64,000 bases of DNA from Luteolibacter yonseiensis (GTDB taxonomy: Bacteria; Verrucomicrobiota; Verrucomicrobiia; Verrucomicrobiales; Akkermansiaceae): assembly GCF_016595465.1 (NCBI RefSeq), contig NZ_JAENIK010000002.1, positions 62,001 to 126,000 of the forward strand. The letters are read 5' to 3'. Of the stretch, positions 38,927 through 49,500 are shown piece after piece. The translations under genes and the position numbers were made by a program. The notes beneath the pieces were generated by a model. It saw nothing but the letters and a program-made list of their open reading frames with translations, made no database searches and was not told where the DNA came from. How positions within the stretch are numbered: position 1 is the stretch's first letter; every line of letters begins with the position of its first letter.

Positions 38927-41900
38927 ATGAAACAGATCGCAACCATCGCCCTTTCGACGGGTCATAGCAAACGCATCGGCAGGTCAATGCGCGGCCGTTT
39001 CCGGAAACGCATGTGGGCTCCCGCCCTGTTCCTGGCCCTGACATCCGTCGGTGCCCACGCGGCGGATGTGGTGGTGACGAACGCGGCCGGTTCCGGCGCC
39101 GGGACCTTGCGGCAGGCGATCGTGGACGTTTCGGCCGGGGGAACCATCACGTTCGATCCCACGCTGGCCGGGCAGACGATCAGCCTTTCGAGCGAGCTGA
39201 TTCTGAGCAAGAACCTGACCATCGACGCCAGCGCGCTTGCGAACGGCATCACCGTCGATGGTGGCGGAACGGTGCGCTTGTTCCGTGTGGACACCGCAGG
39301 GAACGTCACCCTGAGAGGGTTGACGCTTACGGCAGGCAAAGGCACCGGTGTTGCGGACGGATTCGGCGGCGCCCTCCACAACCTGGGCACATCCGTGGTG
39401 GACCGCTGCACCTTCAAGGGAAATTCGGCCACGCAGTCGGGTGGCGGAATTTTCAACGGCCAGAACGCGACGATGACGGTGCAAAGCTGCACGTTCACGG
39501 TGGACGGTGGTTCGACCGGCAACTCCGCCGGACTTTATGGCGGCGCGATTTTCAACTCGAGCGTCATGACGGTGAACGGTTGCACCTTCGACCGGAACAC
39601 CACGGCCTTCGAAGGTGGCGCGCTTTACACCGACTTCTCCAGCACCCTGATGCTGACGAACTCCACGTTCGTCGGGAACACCGCCAACTTCTACGGGGGG
39701 GCGATCTTCAACGGCAGTCCGCGGCTGGAGATGAAGAACCTGACCATCGTGGGCAACAACGCGGTGCGCATCGGTGGCGGGATTTACAGCGACTTCTTCG
39801 GCTCGCCCAGCGTGAGCATCACCAACACCATCCTCACGGAAAACACCGCACCGCAGGGGCCGAACACCTTCGGACCTTGGACGGGTACCAACAACATCAC
39901 CAGCGGGGATCCCAAGCTCTCACCGCTCGGCAACTACGGCGGCGCGACCAAAACGATGCCTCCGCTGCCGGACTCGCCCGCGATCGACGGAGGCGGCTCC
40001 ACCAGCCTGCTCACCGACCAGCGCGGCCAGCCGCGTGTCCTCAGGGACGCGCCGGACATCGGGGCCTATGAAATACCGACCTCGGAATACAACCGCACCG
40101 GCGTGACAATCCATGCGCGTGTCTCCGCGCCGGATCAGGAAGGGGTTTTCGAAATTTCCACCGATCCGAATTTCCTGCCGGTGGTGAGCACCTATGCGGG
40201 AACAGGGACCTCCGGTGCGTCCACCGGCGCACGCCTGTCGGCACAACTGGGTTTCCCCTCCGGTGTGGCACAGGACTCGCTCGGGAACACATTCTTCGCG
40301 GACACGGCGAACCACCGGATCTGCATGGTCGGCTCGGACGGTCTGGTCGTGAGCATCGCGGGCACCGGCGGGTTCGGCCGGGCGGATGGTCCGGGACCCA
40401 CGGCGGCATTCGCATTTCCCTCCGCGCTGGCGGTCGGTCCCGATGACAACGTGTATGTCTCCGACACCTTCAACCACCGGATCGCGAAAGTGACCCGTCC
40501 GGCGGTTCCGGGTGGAGTCTGGACGGTTACCAATCTGGCAGGCACGGGTGAGGCTGGCTTCAACGAAGGTGCGGGCTCCGTCGCCCGCTTCCGTTTTCCC
40601 TACGGTCTGACCCTCGACGCGGCCGGGAATGTCTATGTCGCGGACTCGGACAACCACCGCATCCGCAAGGTGACCGCGCTCGGAGCGGTGAGCACCTATG
40701 CCGGATCCGGCAGCCAGGGGCTTCAGAATTCCGTGACTCCGTCCCTCGCGAAGTTCGACACTCCCCACGGCGTGGTCATTTCCGGTGGAAATCTGTATAT
40801 TGCGGACAGCCGCAACCACTTGATCCGCAAGGTGGTTCCCAACGGGGCCAATGCGGGTGAGGTGAGCACCTTCGCCGGTTCATCGGAAGGCTTCATGGAT
40901 GCCACCGGTACCAGCGCCCGATTCGACACCCCCTCCGCCATCACGACGGACGGTGCGGGCAGCCTGTATATCGCGGACGAACAGAACCACCGGATCCGGA
41001 AAATAGACGCGCTCGGTGGTGTGACCACCGTCGCCGGCACCGGTGATGACGGTCTTGTGAACGGAAAATCCGACATCGCCGAGTTCCACGCACCTACCGG
41101 CGTATCCATGACCCTCGATGGAAATCTCCTCGTCGCCGACGCGGAGAACCATGTGATCCGCCGCGTTGCGATCAAGCCGCTCACGGTTCCCGCCACCCCT
41201 TTCAACGACAGCTATGGCGTGCAGGTGAAATACGAACTGGATGTCCTGCCGCTCGGACTTGATCCGGGTGTGACCTATTACTTCCGTTGGAAATCCACCT
41301 CCACCGGCATCACGCAGGTTTTGGGACAGAGCTTCTACCTATATGATTTCCCTTCGGTGGAAACGGTGCCGGCCACCTCGCTCACTCCGGATGCCGCAGT
41401 GTTGAACACCACCGTGGATCCGAAATACGGCCGCACGATCGTCAGTTTCGAATACTCCACCGATCCCGATTTGAAAAATCCCTACGAGGTGACGACGGTC
41501 GCGGCTCTTTCAAATGCTTCCGGTGTGGTCACGAATGCCGCGGGCGATGCCTTCGTTGCGGACCGCCTCGGTAACAAAATCTTGAAAATCACCCCTGCGG
41601 GTGTGGTCAGCACCTTCGCCGGATCCGGTGTTCCGGGATTCCATGATGGTCTGGGGACGGCTGCGAAATTTGAGAAGCCCGCCGCCCTCGCCATCGATGG
41701 TGCGGGGAACCTCTACGTCGCGGACGAGGCGAGCCACCGCATCCGGATCATCACCCCTGCGGGCGATGTGAGCACCTTCGCCGGTTCCGGCGTGGCCGGA
41801 TTCGCCGAGGGCACGGCTGGCGAGGCGGAATTCCTTTATCCGACCGGAGTCGCGGTGGACGATAACGGGGTTGTCTACGTCGCGGATTCCGGAAACCACC

Positions 41901-44539
41901 GGATCCGCAGGATCTCGGCGGGGACTGTCACCACACTCGCCGGCAACGGCATTCCCGGCTCTGCGAACGGAGTCGTAGGGAGCGCGCAATTCTCCAATCC
42001 CCAATCCGTGGCCGTGGATTCCAGCGGCGGGGTGCTGGTGGCGGATACCGGCAATCACAGCATCCGTGTGATCTCCGCCGGAAATGTGACCACCCTCGCG
42101 GGAGATGGTAACGAAGGCTTCCAGGACGGTCCGGGCGGAGCCGCGAAATTCTCCTCGCCACGCGGAGTGGTCGAAGGGGCGGGCGGCGTGGTCTACGTCA
42201 CGGATACCGGGAATCATCGCATCCGCGAGATCTCGCCGGATGCGGAAGTCAGCACGCTCGCGGGCTCGGGCATCGCCGGGCAGGTGGACACGCCCACCGT
42301 CGCTCTCTTCCCCGCCACCGCCAGCCGGTTCAACCTGCCTGTGGGAATAGCGATCAACCCGGACGGTGCCCTGCTCGTGACGCAGGAAGGCAGCCTGCGG
42401 AAAATCGAACGCAGCGCCGCGCTGCCCACCATCACCCTCACTCCTGATGCCGATGGAAATGGCGAGCGTGACCTGCTCTCCGCCGTGAACCGTCCTCTTC
42501 TCTACGGCACCACCTATTATTTCCGCGCACGCGGCACCAGCTACCGTGACTCGATCACCGGAGAGATCCTCAGTTTCGTCACCCGTCGCGGAGAGATTTC
42601 GGTATTCGCCAACACCTCCCAACTGAGCCATCTCCAGAGCGATGTGGTGGACTTCAGCAACACGCCTACCGGCCAGCCGTTCACGCGGCAGTTCACCATT
42701 TCGAATCCCGGCACCTGGCCGCTCACCATCAGTTCGGTAGCCTTGCCGGGCGGTTTCCAACAGACGGGTGGCGTGGTCGTCATCCCGCCGCTGGGCACTG
42801 CTGATTTCCAAATCACGGTGACCGCCGCCGTCGCCGGAAATTACAGCGGAAACGTCGTCATCACGAACGACGCACCGGAGAAGACGGTGTTTTCCTTCCC
42901 GGTCGCAGGCGTGGTGCTGGATCCACCCGTGCTCACGACCTTGGACGCCACCTTGCCCGGGGCCGGCACCGCAACCTTCAATGCGACCGTCAACCCTCGT
43001 GACAGCGCCACGGATGTCTGGTTCGAGTGGTCTCAGGATCCGGATTTCGACGGTGTGAACGTCAGCACGCTTGCCGGAGAATTCAACCAACCCTCTGGCA
43101 TCGTGGCCGATGCCGCGGGAAATATTTTCATCGCGGACCGCCAGGACCACCGCATCCGGAAAATCGCCGCGGACGGCACGGTGAGCATCTTTGCCGGTTC
43201 CGGAGCGCCGGGCTATGCGAACGGGGCAGGGGAGGGCGCACAGTTCGACCAACCCGTCGGTCTCGCCATCAACGCCGCCGGAACCTTGTTCGTCGCGGAT
43301 TCCAACAACCACCGCATCCGTGCCATCGACCCTGCGGGCGTCGTCAGCACTTATTCCGGCCTTGGAACCATCGGCTTCACGGACGGTATCGCGACCGCCG
43401 CCCGCTTCACCCATCCGGCGGGCCTGGCCATCGACAATCTGGGCCGGCTCTACGTGGCGGATTCCGGAAACAACCGTATCCGCGTCGTCGCAACGGACGG
43501 CTCGGTCAGCACGCTTTCAGGAACGGGCGAGCCCGGTTCCGGCAATGGAGCGGGCAACGTGGCGGAGTTCGACGGACCGGTTGGCATCGCCCGGGACGCC
43601 TCCGGTTTCGTTTATGTGACGGAATCGGCCGGCCATGCGGTCCGCAAGATCGCACCGGATGGATTCACCAGCGTGTTCGCGGGAAATGTGGCCACCGCCG
43701 ATTTTGCGGACGCCTCCGGCACGACCGCCCGTTTCAGCAGCCCGGTGGGCCTTTCCGTCGGAATCGGCGGAGTGGTCTATGTCGCGGACAAGGGTAACAA
43801 CCGCATCCGCCGCATCAGCCCGGATGGCTCGGTGGTGACGATCGCGGGCACGGGAACTCCCGTGGTGCTCGACGGCTTCGGTGACGTCGCCGGATTCTTC
43901 AACCCCATCTCCCTTGTGGCGACGGCGAATGGTGGCGTGATCGTAGGAGAGGCCGGAACATCCGCCGTCCGGAAGATCACCTCGCTTCAGGTCCTGCTTC
44001 CAGCCTCCACCGGACTGGTGGGCACGACGACGCTTCCTGTGGTGCTGGCGGTCAACGGCCTGCCGACCTCCGGTCCTTATTATTTCCGCTCCATCGCGAC
44101 CAACGGCGGGGGAACGACCATCGGTGCCACCCTCGGTGTCAACCAGGCGATCTCCACCTACGATGCGTGGAAATTCGCCAAATTCGGCAGCGACGCCGGG
44201 AACCCGCTCATCTCCGGCATGTCCGCGAATCCAAGCGGCGACGGCATCTCGAACCTCCTCAAGTATGCCTTCGGACTTGATCCTCTGTCTCCGGCGCCCG
44301 GAAGCATTCCCGTCATGGGACTCAGCGGCGGTGCGCTGACCCTCACCTACACCAAGGTTCTCGCTGCGACCGATCTGGTTTACACCGTCGAGTGGTCGGA
44401 GGACCTCGCCACCTGGAGTTCCGCCGGAGTCATCGAGCAGACCGTCGGCGGCGACTCGGAAACCTCACAAATCCGCGCCACAGCCCCGGTCGTGCCCGCT
44501 TCGGCCAAATTCCTCCGGGTTCACGTCACCTTGCAGTAG
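38927..44539 (+). CDS. Giant exported beta-helix plus triple NHL-propeller protein (1870 residues)
   Basis: The start at ATG 38927 gives a long positively charged signal peptide ending ALFLALTSVGAHA. Residues about 45-385 form a right-handed beta-helix of the choice-of-anchor Q type (GGALHNLG, GGGIFNGQ, GGAIFNSS, GGAIFNGS, ending DAPDIGAYEI). Three groups of six NHL-type blades follow, at about 40185-41170, 41490-42410 and 43060-43985. Typical blades read VADSGNHRIRRI or VADSNNHRIRAI. Fibronectin-like linkers and one choice-of-anchor D domain lie between them. The C-terminus has the SNLLKYAFGLDP module and ends in a beta-rich EWSEDLATWSS segment. It is probably an extracellular or surface binding scaffold. 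It is the first gene of the six-gene operon; the next starts 24 bases after its stop. No enzyme motif is seen. Confidence 0.88.
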   Translation: MKQIATIALSTGHSKRIGRSMRGRFRKRMWAPALFLALTSVGAHAADVVVTNAAGSGAGTLRQAIVDVSAGGTITFDPTLAGQTISLSSELILSKNLTIDASALANGITVDGGGTVRLFRVDTAGNVTLRGLTLTAGKGTGVADGFGGALHNLGTSVVDRCTFKGNSATQSGGGIFNGQNATMTVQSCTFTVDGGSTGNSAGLYGGAIFNSSVMTVNGCTFDRNTTAFEGGALYTDFSSTLMLTNSTFVGNTANFYGGAIFNGSPRLEMKNLTIVGNNAVRIGGGIYSDFFGSPSVSITNTILTENTAPQGPNTFGPWTGTNNITSGDPKLSPLGNYGGATKTMPPLPDSPAIDGGGSTSLLTDQRGQPRVLRDAPDIGAYEIPTSEYNRTGVTIHARVSAPDQEGVFEISTDPNFLPVVSTYAGTGTSGASTGARLSAQLGFPSGVAQDSLGNTFFADTANHRICMVGSDGLVVSIAGTGGFGRADGPGPTAAFAFPSALAVGPDDNVYVSDTFNHRIAKVTRPAVPGGVWTVTNLAGTGEAGFNEGAGSVARFRFPYGLTLDAAGNVYVADSDNHRIRKVTALGAVSTYAGSGSQGLQNSVTPSLAKFDTPHGVVISGGNLYIADSRNHLIRKVVPNGANAGEVSTFAGSSEGFMDATGTSARFDTPSAITTDGAGSLYIADEQNHRIRKIDALGGVTTVAGTGDDGLVNGKSDIAEFHAPTGVSMTLDGNLLVADAENHVIRRVAIKPLTVPATPFNDSYGVQVKYELDVLPLGLDPGVTYYFRWKSTSTGITQVLGQSFYLYDFPSVETVPATSLTPDAAVLNTTVDPKYGRTIVSFEYSTDPDLKNPYEVTTVAALSNASGVVTNAAGDAFVADRLGNKILKITPAGVVSTFAGSGVPGFHDGLGTAAKFEKPAALAIDGAGNLYVADEASHRIRIITPAGDVSTFAGSGVAGFAEGTAGEAEFLYPTGVAVDDNGVVYVADSGNHRIRRISAGTVTTLAGNGIPGSANGVVGSAQFSNPQSVAVDSSGGVLVADTGNHSIRVISAGNVTTLAGDGNEGFQDGPGGAAKFSSPRGVVEGAGGVVYVTDTGNHRIREISPDAEVSTLAGSGIAGQVDTPTVALFPATASRFNLPVGIAINPDGALLVTQEGSLRKIERSAALPTITLTPDADGNGERDLLSAVNRPLLYGTTYYFRARGTSYRDSITGEILSFVTRRGEISVFANTSQLSHLQSDVVDFSNTPTGQPFTRQFTISNPGTWPLTISSVALPGGFQQTGGVVVIPPLGTADFQITVTAAVAGNYSGNVVITNDAPEKTVFSFPVAGVVLDPPVLTTLDATLPGAGTATFNATVNPRDSATDVWFEWSQDPDFDGVNVSTLAGEFNQPSGIVADAAGNIFIADRQDHRIRKIAADGTVSIFAGSGAPGYANGAGEGAQFDQPVGLAINAAGTLFVADSNNHRIRAIDPAGVVSTYSGLGTIGFTDGIATAARFTHPAGLAIDNLGRLYVADSGNNRIRVVATDGSVSTLSGTGEPGSGNGAGNVAEFDGPVGIARDASGFVYVTESAGHAVRKIAPDGFTSVFAGNVATADFADASGTTARFSSPVGLSVGIGGVVYVADKGNNRIRRISPDGSVVTIAGTGTPVVLDGFGDVAGFFNPISLVATANGGVIVGEAGTSAVRKITSLQVLLPASTGLVGTTTLPVVLAVNGLPTSGPYYFRSIATNGGGTTIGATLGVNQAISTYDAWKFAKFGSDAGNPLISGMSANPSGDGISNLLKYAFGLDPLSPAPGSIPVMGLSGGALTLTYTKVLAATDLVYTVEWSEDLATWSSAGVIEQTVGGDSETSQIRATAPVVPASAKFLRVHVTLQ
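40185..43985 (+). repeat. Eighteen NHL-type repeats in three blocks of six
   Basis: Each repeat is about 50-60 codons with the pattern (F/Y)xADxxNHRIRxI then STxAGxGxxGxxDG. Blocks at about 40185-41170, 41490-42410 and 43060-43985 each hold six copies, the count needed to close a six-bladed propeller. The sixth copy of block two is degenerate (reads TQEGSLRKI). Confidence 0.8.
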
Positions 44540-44563
44540 TCCATGTCTCACCCACCCATTTCC

Positions 44564-46546
44564 ATGAAAAAATCCACGTCATTTTGGTGCTTGGTCCTCG
44601 GTTTGCTCGCAGGAGTGATGAACGTGGCGGCAGACGCCCAGACCGCCGGACAGACGATCACCCTCTCTCCGGGTTGGAATGCCGTCTGGCTGGAAGTCGA
44701 GCCGTTTGACGCGGACGGCCAGAAGAAAACACCGGAAGCGGTGTTTGATGATCCATCCATCGAAGCCGTCACCTCACCCAAACCGCTGGCGGGTCTTTCC
44801 GAGTTCTTCGCCGGGGAGCCCGGCAGCGTCACGAGTTTCAACGAGGACGAGTGGCAGCAGTGGAAGCGCAATGATCCGGCGGGGATTTCCAACCTGTCCC
44901 TGATCACCGGCAACCGTCCCTATCTGGTGAAGGTCGCGGATGGCGCCCCGGTCGTGCTCTCGCTGACCGGAAAAGTCGGTTTCTACCGTCCGGAGTGGAC
45001 ACCGGACCGCTACAACCTTGTTGGCTTCGGCTTGCAGGGCACTCCGAGTTTTGACGCGTTTTTCGGTCCATCCGGTACGAAACATCCCGTCGCCAGGATC
45101 TTCACCTTGAATGCCGCCACAGGAAACTGGGAAAAGGTTGCCGGTGGCGCACAGATGGCTTCCGGCAAGGCTTACTGGGTTTTCAGCTCCGGCCAGTCCA
45201 GCTACACCGGTCCGGTTTCGGTCGAGTTCGACCATTCGGCGATCGGACGGCTCGATTTCGGCGGGCCGGCGGATACGCTGGTCGTCGGCACCGGAACGGA
45301 TGCGATGGACCTGGATCTGGAGGAAATCGTGTTCAGCAACGCCGGCCCGGTCGCGGCCACGCCGGAACTTGATCTCATCACTCCGGACGCAGGCTCCGGA
45401 AATCTTTCCCTCTATGTGGTCAATCCCGCCGCGGGCACGGTCGGCTACGGCCGTGGGAACCAGGTGGACACCGCGCCGGGCGCGGGAGCCAGCGCCCCGC
45501 TGGGTAAAACCATCGCCAGCAAGCAGAATGGAATCCTCACGATCGGAGCGAGACGCAACTGGAACGACAACTCGCCGAGAACCAATGTCTATCGCCTGAA
45601 GACCGGAGCGAACGGGGCTTCGTTCTGGCTGCCCGTCACCGCCGTCCCGAGCGAGATCCCGCTGCCGCCCGCCGGCACACCCGGCACTCCCGCCGACACG
45701 GTGACCGGTCTGTGGGTTGGCGAGGTTGTTTTCGACTCCGTCACCAGCATTGTCGAAGATGGCGCTCCGGTCAGGCCCGCCTCCGGGAAAGCCCCCATGC
45801 GCATCATCGTGCATTCCGATGGCTCGGGGACCGTCCGGTTGCTTTCCCAGGTGACGATCATGCAGACGAAAACCGCCGATGCGGAAATCGCCGCGGAATC
45901 CGTGCTGGTGGTGGATCAAACGAAGATCCCGTTTTTCGAGGGAGTCAAGGAACGCGATGGCAAACGCGTGGGCCTGCGTGTTGAAGCCGTCGCCTATGAC
46001 ATGCCGCGTAAACTGGACGGCGAGAGCCAGGGGAACCTCATCGAGGATCCGAAGTTCCTGACGCTCACGACATTGTCGTCCGCGCTCCAAGCCGCACTCA
46101 GCGAGGCTCCGATCAACCGCACCGCCGCCCAGAATTCCCTCATCGCGAGCAGCTCCAGCGCCATCGCCGCCGCGAAGCAGAAGATCCCCACGCTGCTGCC
46201 GAATTACCTCCTCTCAAGCGTCGGACGGCCGCCGAAGCTTGCGGAAGCCTACGATCTCACCACACCGATGACCGGCGCCGTGGGCGCGGGCCAGACACTC
46301 ACGGGAAATCTCACGCTCGACCCGTTCCACCGCAGCAACCCCTTCCGCCACGCCTATCACCGCGATCTTGCGAAAGGCCAGCAGGTCAAGCGGACCTTCA
46401 AGGTGACCTTCGATGCGGACCAGCCGATCACCGGACGTCTTCGTGGTACCTGCACCGAGACCCTCAGCGGTCTGATCCAGTCAAATCTCACCCTTTCAGG
46501 ACGCGTCGAGTTCAGCCGCGTCAGTGCTGTGGATTCCCTCCAGTAA
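44564..46546 (+). CDS. Exported orphan protein (660 residues) of the giant-protein operon
   Basis: The protein starts at ATG 44564 with a signal peptide (MKKSTSFWCLVLGLLAGVMN then VAADAQ). The mature N-terminus GQTITLSPGWNAVWLEVEP and the RYNLVGFGLQGTPSFDAFF block look like conserved cores. The C-terminal block LDPFHRSNPFRHAYHRDLAK, then GRLRGTCTETLSGL, is rich in aromatic and basic residues and may bind a partner. I recognise no catalytic family. The middle is beta-rich with low-complexity Pro/Gly linkers. It lies between the propeller protein (24-base gap) and the 3542-residue giant (37-base gap), so it is very likely part of the same assembly, perhaps as an adaptor. Confidence 0.8.
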   Translation: MKKSTSFWCLVLGLLAGVMNVAADAQTAGQTITLSPGWNAVWLEVEPFDADGQKKTPEAVFDDPSIEAVTSPKPLAGLSEFFAGEPGSVTSFNEDEWQQWKRNDPAGISNLSLITGNRPYLVKVADGAPVVLSLTGKVGFYRPEWTPDRYNLVGFGLQGTPSFDAFFGPSGTKHPVARIFTLNAATGNWEKVAGGAQMASGKAYWVFSSGQSSYTGPVSVEFDHSAIGRLDFGGPADTLVVGTGTDAMDLDLEEIVFSNAGPVAATPELDLITPDAGSGNLSLYVVNPAAGTVGYGRGNQVDTAPGAGASAPLGKTIASKQNGILTIGARRNWNDNSPRTNVYRLKTGANGASFWLPVTAVPSEIPLPPAGTPGTPADTVTGLWVGEVVFDSVTSIVEDGAPVRPASGKAPMRIIVHSDGSGTVRLLSQVTIMQTKTADAEIAAESVLVVDQTKIPFFEGVKERDGKRVGLRVEAVAYDMPRKLDGESQGNLIEDPKFLTLTTLSSALQAALSEAPINRTAAQNSLIASSSSAIAAAKQKIPTLLPNYLLSSVGRPPKLAEAYDLTTPMTGAVGAGQTLTGNLTLDPFHRSNPFRHAYHRDLAKGQQVKRTFKVTFDADQPITGRLRGTCTETLSGLIQSNLTLSGRVEFSRVSAVDSLQ

Positions 46547-46583
46547 ACCCAACTGAACCTTTCCCATGACTTTCCCAACCGCG

Positions 46584-49500
46584 ATGAAACATCATTCTTT
46601 GCTCCAGCTCCTGAAAGGCTTCGCCGCCGCCTGCATCCTCGCCGCATCGACGGGTGCCGCCGTTGCTGCCGCGCCCGAGATCGTTGTGGAGCAACCGGCC
46701 GGTACGAACGTTTCCGATGGTGGCTCCGTGAACTACGGCTCCATCGATCTGGGAACCAACAAACCGCTGACGTTCACGATCAAGAACACCGGTGATGCCG
46801 ACCTCACCGGTCTCGCCGTAACGAAAAGCGGAGCGAACCAGTCGGATTTCGCCATTTCAGGCACTCCCACCTCGCCGCTGACCGGACCATCCGGCACCAC
46901 GACGTTCACGGTGACCTTCAACCCCACCGCCAAGGGAGCGCGGACCGCCGAGATCCAGATCGCCAACAACGATGCGGACGAAGGCCCGTTCAACATCACC
47001 CTCAACGGCACCGCCCTTGCACCGGAAATCGTCGTCGAACAATCCGGTACCGGAATCAACGACGGCGGCTCGAAGGCGTTCGGCAATTCTCCGGTCGGAA
47101 CTCCGGTGGACCTTTCGTTCACCATCAAGAACACCGGTGACGCGGACCTTACCGGACTGGCCCTTTACGTGGACGGGACGAATTCCGGCGACTTCACCGT
47201 GACCGCGGCACCGACCGCTCCCGTGAGCGGACCGTCCGGAAGCACCAATTTCACAGTCAGGTTCACGCCGTCCGGAATCGGCAACCGCTCGGCGGTGCTC
47301 CACATTCCGAGCAATGACTCGGATGAGGACTCATTTGAAATCAACCTTTCCGGCACCGGACAGGCCGCGGAGATCGTCGTGCTCGGCCGCGGTGCCTCGA
47401 ACATCGCGGATGCGGGGTCCCAGGCCTTCTCCCAAACCATGGTTGGTGGCTTCGACAAGATCACCTTCACCATCCAGAACTCCGGCAACCTCGACCTCAC
47501 CGGACTCACCGTGACGAAGGACGGGGCGAACCCGGGGGATTTCGTCATCGCGTCCAACCCGACGGCCCCCGTCGCGGCTTCCGCAGTGACGACGTTCGAC
47601 GTCCTGTTCCAGCCGACCGCGGCGGGAGCGAGGACCGCCACGCTCCACATCGCGAGCAACGATCCGGATGAAAACCCTTTCGACATCACGCTGACCGGCA
47701 CCGGCGCGGCTCCGCCGAGCGGTTCGGACAGCTTCGGTTACAAGCTGGCTTCCACCCCGGTGAACGCGTTCAGCCTGAAAACCAGCGATCCGGACGTGGT
47801 GACGGCGGGCAGCCTTTCCGGCGACGACTACTACCAGTCCGTGAACATCGGTTTCACCTTCTTCCTTTATGACAAGGCCTACACCTCCCTCGCCGCGTCG
47901 ACGAACGGCCTCCTGACATTCGGCAGCGAGTCCGCCGCCTACAGCCCGCACACCATTCCCAACAGCTCGGCCCCGAACAATTACGTCGCTCCGTTCTGGA
48001 CTGACTTGGTGAAGGGCGCCGGCAGCAACATCCTCTACGCGACACGCGGCTCCGCGCCGAACAGGACCTTCATCATCGACTATCAGGACATGGAGGAGTA
48101 TGCGAACAGCGCGGCCCGTGTTTCCTTCCAGGTCATCCTTTACGAAGGCAGCAACTCGATCGAAATCCAGTATAAGAAGTTCACGGGCTTCACCACCGGC
48201 CGCAACGTCACCGTCGGTATCGAGAACTTCGCCGGAAGCGATGGTATCCAATACACGGCCCAGACCGCGCGTCCGATTCCTCCCGGTGGCGCCCCCACCG
48301 CCATCATTTTCACCCGTCCCGTCATCGTGGATGTGGTGAGCAAGTTCACCCGCCCGGATGGTTCGCTGCAGGACGTTGGCACGCTCTCCAGCGGTTTGAA
48401 TCCGGAAATCGGAGTCTATAAGGAGCCGTATGGCGCTTCGAGACGCTATGAGGCGCCGGAATTCATCTATCTGGACAAGGACTTCGCCGTATTGCCCGCC
48501 GCAGGGGAGGTGACCGATGCGAACCCCGCATGGTACCGCCTGGTGAACGATGGCTACGCCCTCGACGGGCAGGTGGTGCAGGGGGCGCAGAAATTCTTCG
48601 CGACCACCCTGTCCCATGACGTCACCATCATCTGGCGCTGGCGTTTGGAATACGCGGCGGTCGTCGAGTCCGGGAAACCCAATGGCGGATCGGTCAACGG
48701 CGGAGGCCGCTTCTGGTACAAACCCGGTGACCAGTTCACGGCCATCATCGACAATCCTCTGGACGGCTTGTCCGAGTCGGCGGGCATGCGCCTGATCGTG
48801 CAGGGTTACTCGCTTTTCGACAAGACGGGCGCGCAGATGGGCGTGGAGATTCCGGTCACGGCAGGTGCGTTCGTATCTTCGAATCCGCTCAGCATGTCGG
48901 CTCCGGTCCGCCTGAAATGGCGCTGGGCCGGACAGGTCCGCTACCGTCTGGACGCGAGATCCAGCGGCGTGACTTCCAATTTGTTGAACTCCCAGTCCTT
49001 CCTCCGTGTCTACAAGCCCGACCGGACCACCGTGGACGCCACCTATTATGGAAATGGTGCGGACATGCCGGTGTGGGTGAATGTCGGCAGCAAGGTGGAG
49101 GCTGGAGCGTTCTACCGGAGCTTGGACCGCCGTTGGACGCTGACGGATTTCGCGGCGCCTCCGGGAGCGGACCTCGCACCGATCGGCAGTTCCGTCGCAA
49201 CGCTCGCGGACAGCACCGCGGTATTGCCCTCGGGTGGGGGAGCCGCCCAGATTTCCCGTATTTTCACCGTGCAGGTTGCGATGGCGCCCACGGACATCCA
49301 TTGGCTTTATGGCCCTACCGTCTTCCGCGCGGAGGTTCCCCTTGGCAAGAGCTTCGATCCCAAGAGCCCGGACATCCAACTGGTTCCGGATCTTGCCACG
49401 GGCGGGGTGCTGAAGGTGCTTGATGGCGGACCGAATCTCTCGATCGACGCCAAGATCAACGCGCCGGAAGGCAGCACGATGAACGGCGCGGCGCTCCGCT

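Noticed and set aside
41510..43414. 634-residue minus-strand frame with internal repetition
   Set aside because: The repetition mirrors the NHL repeats of the real plus-strand gene.
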